Made by a program: the position numbers and the translations under genes
Assembly: GCA_012735195.1 (NCBI GenBank)
Contig: JAAYIC010000091.1
Coordinates: 1 to 37,797 of the forward strand
DNA: 37,797 nucleotides
From: Bacillota bacterium
GTDB taxonomy: Bacteria; Bacillota; UBA4882; UBA10575
Direction of reading: 5' to 3'
Notes under the pieces: model-generated
What the model was told of the DNA's origin: nothing
Databases searched by the model: none
What the model saw: the letters and a program-made list of their open reading frames with translations, nothing else
Part shown: piece after piece, positions 32,800 through 37,797 of the stretch
Layout: each line of letters begins with the position of its first letter
Numbering within the stretch: position 1 is the first letter of the stretch

Positions 32800-33717
32800 A
32801 TGATGACCGTTATCGAAGTGAAGAACCTGATAAAAAAATACGGAAACTTAAAAGCCGTTGACAATTTGAGCTTTTCGGTCTCCAAGGGCGAAATCTTTGG
32901 GATGCTCGGCCCGAATGGAGCGGGAAAATCCACCACCTTTGAGATAATCGTCGGTATCCTGCGCCGTGACAGTGGAGACGTTAAGGTGTTGGGGGTAGAC
33001 CCGGAGAAGCAGCCGGAAGCGGTTAAGTCGCGCATTGGCGTGCAACTGCAGGCGGCGCAGACCTTCCGCAAGTTGACGGTAAGGGAAACCCTCAAGCTTT
33101 TTGCCGGTTTTTATCCGAACCCGCTGCCGGTTGATGAGACAATTGCCCAGGTGGATCTGGTTGAGAAAATGAATTCCCGGGTGGAAACCCGCTCCGGCGG
33201 ACAGAGGCAACGGCTCTCTGTGGCCATCGCCATGATCAGCAACGGGGAGATCATCTTCCTAGATGAGCCCACCACCGGCCTTGACCCCCAAGCACGGCGT
33301 GATCTCTGGGGTTCAATTATTGAACTAAAAAATTTGGGAAAAACCGTTTTCCTGACCACACACTTCATGGAGGAAGCCCAGAAGCTCTGCGACCGGGTGG
33401 CGATTATTGACTATGGGAAGATAGTCGCCCTTGGAAGTCCCCAGGAACTCATTACAGCGCATTTTCAAGAAATGTCTCTGGAAATCGTCCAACCGGAATT
33501 GCGAAATGAACCAAAATTGCGGGAATTAACCAGTGTCACTGAGGTTATTGAACTGAATGACCTCACTGTCCTCCGTACCCCAAACTTAACTGCAACAATT
33601 CAAGAATTGTCAGCACTGACGAAGACATTAGGTATAAAACTGGATGATTTCCGGATCCGGCAGGCAAACTTGGAAGATGTCTTCCTGAAACTGACCGGAA
33701 GGAGGATAAAGCAATGA
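32800..33717 (+). CDS. ABC-2 type transporter, ATP-binding subunit (DrrA-like)
   Basis: ATPase of an exporter, 305 residues. Walker A is GPNGAGKST (37-45), the signature is RSGGQ (131-135, with Arg in place of the usual Leu), Walker B is IIFLDEP with the catalytic Glu156, followed by the D-loop (TTGLDPQ) and the H-loop in TTHFMEE. The C-terminal 80 residues are the variable extension seen in drug/antibiotic exporters. The ATG at 32800 follows GGAG; a second ATG is next. Its stop overlaps the permease ATG. Substrate is unknown. Confidence 0.94.
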   Translation: MMTVIEVKNLIKKYGNLKAVDNLSFSVSKGEIFGMLGPNGAGKSTTFEIIVGILRRDSGDVKVLGVDPEKQPEAVKSRIGVQLQAAQTFRKLTVRETLKLFAGFYPNPLPVDETIAQVDLVEKMNSRVETRSGGQRQRLSVAIAMISNGEIIFLDEPTTGLDPQARRDLWGSIIELKNLGKTVFLTTHFMEEAQKLCDRVAIIDYGKIVALGSPQELITAHFQEMSLEIVQPELRNEPKLRELTSVTEVIELNDLTVLRTPNLTATIQELSALTKTLGIKLDDFRIRQANLEDVFLKLTGRRIKQ

Positions 33718-34877
33718 AGGCTTTTTTTCAGCTGTTAACAGCGAATATGAAGGAAATTTTCCGCGACAGAATGCAGTTTTGGTGGTTTATTCTCTTCCCG
33801 GTTCTCTTTGTTACCGGCTTTGGCGTCGTCTACTCCAGTACTGGCGGCCCTGCGGGTGAAGATAACGGCATAAAGTTTGAGGTGAGTATTGTCAAGGAGG
33901 GGGAGGGGGCTTTTGCTGCGGCAATAACCGAGGCATTTGAGGGCGTTCCCGAATTTGCAGTGCAGACCAGAACAAAAAGCGAGGCGCTGCAAGACTTTGC
34001 AACTGGGAAATCGGGATTGGTTATTATTCTCCCTGCCGAATTAGAGGTTTTGCCTGTTGCGGCAGATAATCTGATTGATGAAGACCGGAGAATCGAAATC
34101 CCCGTGTACTGCCGCCCAGACCAGTTCTTCCTTATGTATGCGGTAAACAAGATCCTTCACGGGGCGGAAAAGGAGGTTCTTGGTCAGCCAAGCGTCATGG
34201 AGATCAAGTTAAATACCGCGATCACTCATGACGAAGGTGCGAAGGATGAGCCTGGCAACAAAAACGATGCTCCCGGCGCCGGCTTTAACATCATTGACTA
34301 TATCTTACCCGGTATCCTTGCCATGACGCTCATGCAGTTGGGTTTATTCGGTTCCATAAGGGTTTTGGCTTTACGGGTCTCAAGAATACTGAAACTTCTT
34401 GGCTCCACCCCTTTGCCGCGAGGCATGTTTTTGGCCGGCGAGATCCTTATTCGTGTGGGAATGTCCTTTATTCAGGCCCTGATCGTCATTTTCATCGGGC
34501 ATTATGGGTTCGGGCTTACGCTGGCCAATAACTGGCTATATATTGCCGGGTGGGTATTACTCGGGACAGCGGCCTTTGTTTCCATGGGTTATATGTTTAC
34601 CACCTTCGCGAAGACCATAGAAAGTGGAAATGCCATCATGCAACTGGTGCAACTCCTGATGATGTTTCTCTCGGGTATTTTCATGCCTTTAGATCTGCTG
34701 CCCGGTTATTTACAGACGGTGATGAGGTTCATTCCCCTTACCTACCTGGCGGATGGCATGAGACATGCTATTGCCGGCAATCCATCGCTCTATGGGATTA
34801 CAACCGACCTCGCGGTTCTCTTGGGTATCACTATCTTCTGCCTGATAACCACGGTGAAGAGGTTTAGGTGGGAGTAG
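33714..34877 (+). CDS. ABC-2 type transporter permease
   Basis: A 387-residue membrane subunit. It has the ABC-2 layout: first TM (FWWFILFPVLFVTGFGVVY), a large extracytoplasmic loop (about 45-190), then five TM segments starting at IDYILPGILAMTLMQLG, with the GSTPLPRG coupling segment and a late IPLTYLADGMRHAIAG motif. It starts within the ATPase stop (ATGA overlap), so the two form one exporter. The AraC-type regulator 1 kb away is not adjacent enough to assign control. Confidence 0.92.
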   Translation: MKAFFQLLTANMKEIFRDRMQFWWFILFPVLFVTGFGVVYSSTGGPAGEDNGIKFEVSIVKEGEGAFAAAITEAFEGVPEFAVQTRTKSEALQDFATGKSGLVIILPAELEVLPVAADNLIDEDRRIEIPVYCRPDQFFLMYAVNKILHGAEKEVLGQPSVMEIKLNTAITHDEGAKDEPGNKNDAPGAGFNIIDYILPGILAMTLMQLGLFGSIRVLALRVSRILKLLGSTPLPRGMFLAGEILIRVGMSFIQALIVIFIGHYGFGLTLANNWLYIAGWVLLGTAAFVSMGYMFTTFAKTIESGNAIMQLVQLLMMFLSGIFMPLDLLPGYLQTVMRFIPLTYLADGMRHAIAGNPSLYGITTDLAVLLGITIFCLITTVKRFRWE

Positions 34878-35012
34878 ATTGGCAACACTTCCGCAAAGGC
34901 CGGGAAGGAAGTTTTAGCGATCACCTCTGGCCGGAGTTGGAGATTGTTCCCCGGTATTATCCTGCCCTCCGACCGGATAAAAATCGAAAATCGTCTTTTT
35001 TTCTCCCAGTAT

Positions 35013-35693
35013 TCAACGTTCAATTCTTTTCATTATATCTATCTCCCCATTTTTGCGGCCGACCAAAACCCGCGCAGCCATTCTAATAAATAACCCGTTC
35101 TCCACTACCCCGGGGATCATATTAAGAGCTTTGTTCAGTTCTTCCGGATCCTCTATCCTGCCAAATTCACAGTCGATGATATAATTCCCATTGTCTGTTT
35201 GGTAGCGATCTTTTTCATCACGCATGCGTATGCCTGTTTTGCAGCCCAGTCTTTCTATTCTCCGCCTTGTAAATTCAACTCCAAAAGGAACCACTTCCAC
35301 TGGTAACGGAAACGTTCCTAATTTCTCAACCAATTTGGTTTCATCGACGACAATAACCAATTCCCGGCTCGCTGCCGCCACAATCTTTTCCCTCAGTAAC
35401 GCCCCGCCGCCACCTTTGATCAGGTTCAGGTCGGGATCAACCTCATCCGCCCCGTCTATAGTAAGATCAACATGATCGATATCGGAAAGATAGACAAGGG
35501 GCATTTTCAACTCCTTTGCCAGCAATTCCGATGCCTTCGATGTGGCTACCGCTTTGATCTTCAACCCTTCACTGATTCTCTCCCCGATCTTCTGAATCGC
35601 CCAATAAGCGGTTGAGCCTGTCCCGAGGCCAACGATCATTCCATCTTCAATGAATTCTACAGCCGCTTCAGCCACCATCTTTTTTACATCCAT
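35013..35693 (-). CDS. rpiA: Ribose-5-phosphate isomerase A
   Basis: Interconverts ribose-5-phosphate and ribulose-5-phosphate in the pentose phosphate pathway. The 226-residue protein has GLGTGSTAYWAI, VDLTIDGADEVD, LIKGGGGALLREKIVA and VVDETK, the full RpiA signature. It has its own likely promoter just upstream, and lies beyond the ABC-2 operon, converging with it. Its presence complements the arabinose genes to the left. Confidence 0.96.
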   Translation of the reverse strand: MDVKKMVAEAAVEFIEDGMIVGLGTGSTAYWAIQKIGERISEGLKIKAVATSKASELLAKELKMPLVYLSDIDHVDLTIDGADEVDPDLNLIKGGGGALLREKIVAAASRELVIVVDETKLVEKLGTFPLPVEVVPFGVEFTRRRIERLGCKTGIRMRDEKDRYQTDNGNYIIDCEFGRIEDPEELNKALNMIPGVVENGLFIRMAARVLVGRKNGEIDIMKRIER

Positions 35694-35770
35694 AGCCTTA
35701 CCTCAATCATCATTATTTTTCTTAAAAATTACTTTCTTCTCTTAACAATTGACCCCAGTTTTTGTTTATA

Positions 35771-35799
35771 AGTATACTATTTGCAAGACGGGAAGTAAA
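35771..35799 (-). promoter_or_regulatory. Predicted rpiA promoter
   Basis: On the minus strand TTTACT (35799-35794), a 17-bp spacer and TATACT (35776-35771), about 80 bp upstream of the rpiA ATG and just past the AraC-type gene's stop. Confidence 0.55.
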
Positions 35800-35802
35800 C
35801 CA

Positions 35803-36681
35803 TTACAAGATAACATTATAAAACCGACAGTTCATACCCTCTTCAATAGGAACCCAGATCTCCACTATGGAGTCTTCGCTGTTGCCGTCGAACCTTTCAT
35901 CATAATACTCAACAACATAGGGATTACCATCAATCAGGCGTTGTTTATACCTTTCTTTATTTGCTTCCAGCCATTCATCCATGGCATCGTTTTCACTGTC
36001 ATAACCGCGGGCCACGTATACTTCGAACGAGGCATAGGTGGATGCGGGTAATTTTAACAGGGTAAAGGCAGGATCGACTTTACTGTCTGTTACGCAGACA
36101 CCCACATGACAAGTGCACTGGTCATCATTGTATATGCGGACCTCATATGCATCATCCGCCGCCTTGTTCTTAAAGCCAATCTCCTCGTAAAGCTTGCAAA
36201 ACTCCTGCCATAACTCCCGGGTTTTGCTCCCATCCCCCGTAAGACCGGCGATTAACAATTCTCCTCTTTTTATCATCTTCGGATGCACAAGAATGCCTCC
36301 TCTTAATTTCTTCGTAAATTTCTCAATAATCTCTTCAACCGACATGATCACCGGGGTATAACCCTGCCTCCTGTAATCGCTCGGCGAAATACCATAGCTA
36401 TTCTTGAAGGCCCGGCAAAAAGACTGGGAAGAATTGAACCCGCACTCAAAGCAGATAGAGGTAATGGTTTTATCCGGATCTGTGAGCAGTTTTGAGGCTT
36501 TTGCCAACCGGCGTTCGCGTATATATGTAGCAATGGGTTTTCCAACAACAGCAGAGAATAACCGGTGGAAATAGTAGGGTGAAAAATTAAAGATCTCAGC
36601 AACCTGTTCGTAGTCGGCAATCTCATCCAAATGGTCTTCTATGTAGTGTAAGACCTCGCTTATCCTTTGAAGCTTATTCAT
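35803..36681 (-). CDS. AraC-family regulator with GyrI-like effector domain
   Basis: A 292-residue regulator. Residues 1-105 form two AraC-type helix-turn-helix units (LDEIADYEQVAEIFNFSPYYFHRLF and ICFECGFNSSQSFCRAFKNSYG followed by SPSDYRR). Residues about 125-292 are a GyrI-like/SOUL-type effector-binding domain, as in Rob or BmrR-like regulators, often sensing lipophilic or drug-like compounds. GGAGGAGGAG precedes the ATG. The ligand and targets are unknown; the nearby ABC-2 exporter is a possible but unproven target. Confidence 0.9.
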   Translation of the reverse strand: MNKLQRISEVLHYIEDHLDEIADYEQVAEIFNFSPYYFHRLFSAVVGKPIATYIRERRLAKASKLLTDPDKTITSICFECGFNSSQSFCRAFKNSYGISPSDYRRQGYTPVIMSVEEIIEKFTKKLRGGILVHPKMIKRGELLIAGLTGDGSKTRELWQEFCKLYEEIGFKNKAADDAYEVRIYNDDQCTCHVGVCVTDSKVDPAFTLLKLPASTYASFEVYVARGYDSENDAMDEWLEANKERYKQRLIDGNPYVVEYYDERFDGNSEDSIVEIWVPIEEGMNCRFYNVIL

Positions 36682-36760
36682 GCTCCTCCTCCCGGGTAAT
36701 ATAAATGAATTGCTTATAGTGTATCAGCTTTTGTGCGGGCAAGTCTTAACAATTCTTGCT

Positions 36761-37261
36761 CTAATCATTTTTTGAATGACTATGCCCTATAACCCTACCT
36801 CTCTTTAATTTTTTCAAGAAAAGTCCTCCTTCATTCAGCACGTTTCTTATGTTCCTGCATGCGAGTTCCAGATCTTCTTCTGTCAACAAATGCGGCAGCG
36901 AGTTGTCGAAGGAAATTACAACATCAAACTTCTCCTTCATCTTGCGCTCCAATTCGCGAAAATCGGCAACTTTAAATTTTACGTTGGGAACACCGAATTT
37001 ATTCGCCTCTCTTTTTGCCCGTCTTATGGCTTGGCGGCTCAGAACGGAAGCGGTCACATTGTAACCCAATTTGGCCAGGCCGATTGTTTGCGTTCCTATT
37101 CCACAGGAACAATCCAGCAACTTAATGGAGTTCAGGGGCATTTTTTTCTTGTCCTGGATCAGGGTGTCAATCATTTTTGAATGCCGTTCGATGGCTGCCG
37201 CCCAATCATCAAATATCAGGTGATAATCACCTGCCAAAGCGTTGTAGAATCTGGATGTTAT
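36761..37261 (-). pseudogene. Decayed SAM-dependent methyltransferase
   Basis: Class I methyltransferase-like fragment. Motif I is visible (LLDCSCGIGTQTIGLA), followed by FDVVISFDNSLPHLLTEEDL. Three defects suggest decay. The normal FYNALAGDYH start is present, but where an ATG is expected (37261-37259, before ACA TCC AGA) the codon is ATA; the only in-frame start left is a TTG at 37237 with no ribosome binding site. The acidic residue after beta-strand 2 is Val (VTASVLS). The frame ends after GGLFL with an unrelated basic tail at about 158 residues, where family members run to about 250. A functional short protein is less likely. Confidence 0.6.
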
Positions 37262-37442
37262 TACGTTATATTATATGATAAGGATCATTATAACATATTA
37301 TGGTATCCGTTACAAAAAATAAAGGGACTATAGGAGCACCAACAAAAGAGAAGGAAAATAAGTACTGCTTCAAGAATATACCAAAAAGCCATAAGGGTGG
37401 GAAAAACGGAAGAATTAATTTTATGAGAAAGGAGCGAAAAAT
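37262..37442. other. Leader of the lipoprotein esterase gene
   Basis: AT-rich 180 bp without a gene. A near-palindrome TTATATGAT-AAGG-ATCATTATAA at about 37271-37293 may be an operator. The end carries AAAGGAG before the GTG. No confident -35/-10 pair was assigned. Confidence 0.4.
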
Positions 37443-37797
37443 GTGAGAATGGTTATTGGTCTCATCATATTATTAATAATCCTGTCCCTGTCGACAATTG
37501 GATGCAAGAAACTTGGAGACGGAGGAGGAATTGCAGTGAGGCCTGTGCCGGCCGAGTATAAAAAAGCTGTTCCCGAGGAGCGCAAGGGTAAAATCAAAGA
37601 ATACTCTTACCCCGTCCGGAACTACATTAACAGTTCGCGCCAGTTGGTGACCGACCAGGATATCAGCAGTAAAGAAGCAGGAAGAGAAACAGTCCAAGGG
37701 GAGCCAATAGAAAAGAAATGCAATGTTTATATGCCGGCAGGATATGATGAAAATGACCAGCGGAAATACAATGTGCTCTATCTCCTGCACGGTATAG
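37443..37797 (+). CDS. Lipoprotein esterase (CE1-like alpha/beta hydrolase), 3' truncated by window edge
   Basis: The frame is open from a GTG at 37443 to the end of the window; AAAGGAG lies 8 nt upstream of the GTG. The N-terminus is a hydrophobic signal with a lipobox (LSTIGC), so the protein is membrane-anchored outside the cell. After a linker, KKCNVYMPAGYDE and YNVLYLLHGI match the first strands and oxyanion region of the putative-esterase/CE1 family (feruloyl or acetyl-xylan esterases and esterase D). The catalytic Ser, Asp and His lie beyond the window. With a GH10 xylanase and arabinose genes nearby, removal of xylan esters is a reasonable but untested role. Confidence 0.82.
   Translation, partial: MRMVIGLIILLIILSLSTIGCKKLGDGGGIAVRPVPAEYKKAVPEERKGKIKEYSYPVRNYINSSRQLVTDQDISSKEAGRETVQGEPIEKKCNVYMPAGYDENDQRKYNVLYLLHGI

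Noticed and set aside
32383-32861. Short plus-strand frames in the gap before the ABC-2 ATPase gene.
   Set aside because: They lack ribosome binding sites, run through the 32-bp repeats or into the ATPase gene in another frame, and show no protein family features.
37473-37790. Minus-strand 105-codon frame at the right end.
   Set aside because: It is antisense to the lipoprotein esterase, whose plus-strand frame has a good start, signal and family motifs.

Overview
The window reads as a chromosomal segment of a Gram-positive-type (Bacillota, Clostridia- or Limnochordia-like) bacterium of moderately high GC. Support comes from strong AGGAGG-like ribosome binding sites, frequent TTG and GTG starts, ScpA/ScpB next to lysA, a DegV protein, an AraR-type GntR/LacI hybrid regulator, lipoprotein lipoboxes and a pfk-fba pair. 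No rRNA, tRNA, CRISPR array, prophage or complete insertion sequence was seen. Two genes are more typical of Proteobacteria (a long Prc-type tail-specific protease and a DUF2937 protein), so the exact lineage is left open.

Layout. 1-378: 3' end of folE2, converging with and overlapping thiL. 357-4593 (minus): paaK, ACT-domain protein, iron-sulfur-flavoprotein-like reductase, hisF and thiL, probably one operon from a promoter at 4688-4715. 4774-8165 (minus): degV and a Prc-type protease. 8371-13763: FMN-binding glutamate-synthase-like protein (+), nitroreductase (-), patatin (+), GH18 lipoprotein (+) and a DUF2937 protein (+). 13887-18300 (minus): stand-alone AICAR formyltransferase, metF, fba and a phosphofructokinase with PPi-type active-site residues. 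18440-24719 (minus): small membrane protein, scpB, scpA, HD-domain protein, lysA, uridine-kinase-like nucleoside kinase and acylphosphatase. 25003-25360 (+): remnant of an ABC exporter that has lost its ATPase domain. 25607-32193 (minus): pentose block with araD, araB, an L-fucose/L-arabinose-isomerase-family gene, a GH10 xylanase and araR. 32800-34877 (+): ABC-2 ATPase and permease. 35013-37261 (minus): rpiA, an AraC/GyrI-like regulator and a decayed methyltransferase. 37443 to the end (+): 5' part of a lipoprotein esterase.

How the genes fit together. The right-hand third looks like a hemicellulose programme: xylan cleavage (GH10), probable ester removal (lipoprotein esterase), arabinose conversion to xylulose-5-phosphate (isomerase, AraB, AraD), pentose-phosphate entry (RpiA) and an AraR regulator. 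The same dyad, TTGTGCAGACAA, lies at the same distance from a -10-like element in front of both the isomerase operon and the xylanase. Glycolysis (pfk-fba) and one-carbon/purine metabolism (metF with AICAR formyltransferase) form the centre.

The most unusual pattern is in the intergenic DNA. Four gaps hold degenerate tandem repeats of unrelated sequence (units of about 18-60 bp). In each case the first unit overlaps the last codons and stop codon of the gene upstream: the DUF2937 gene, scpB, the HD-domain gene and the ABC-exporter remnant. This suggests a recurring process that copies gene 3' ends into the following spacer.
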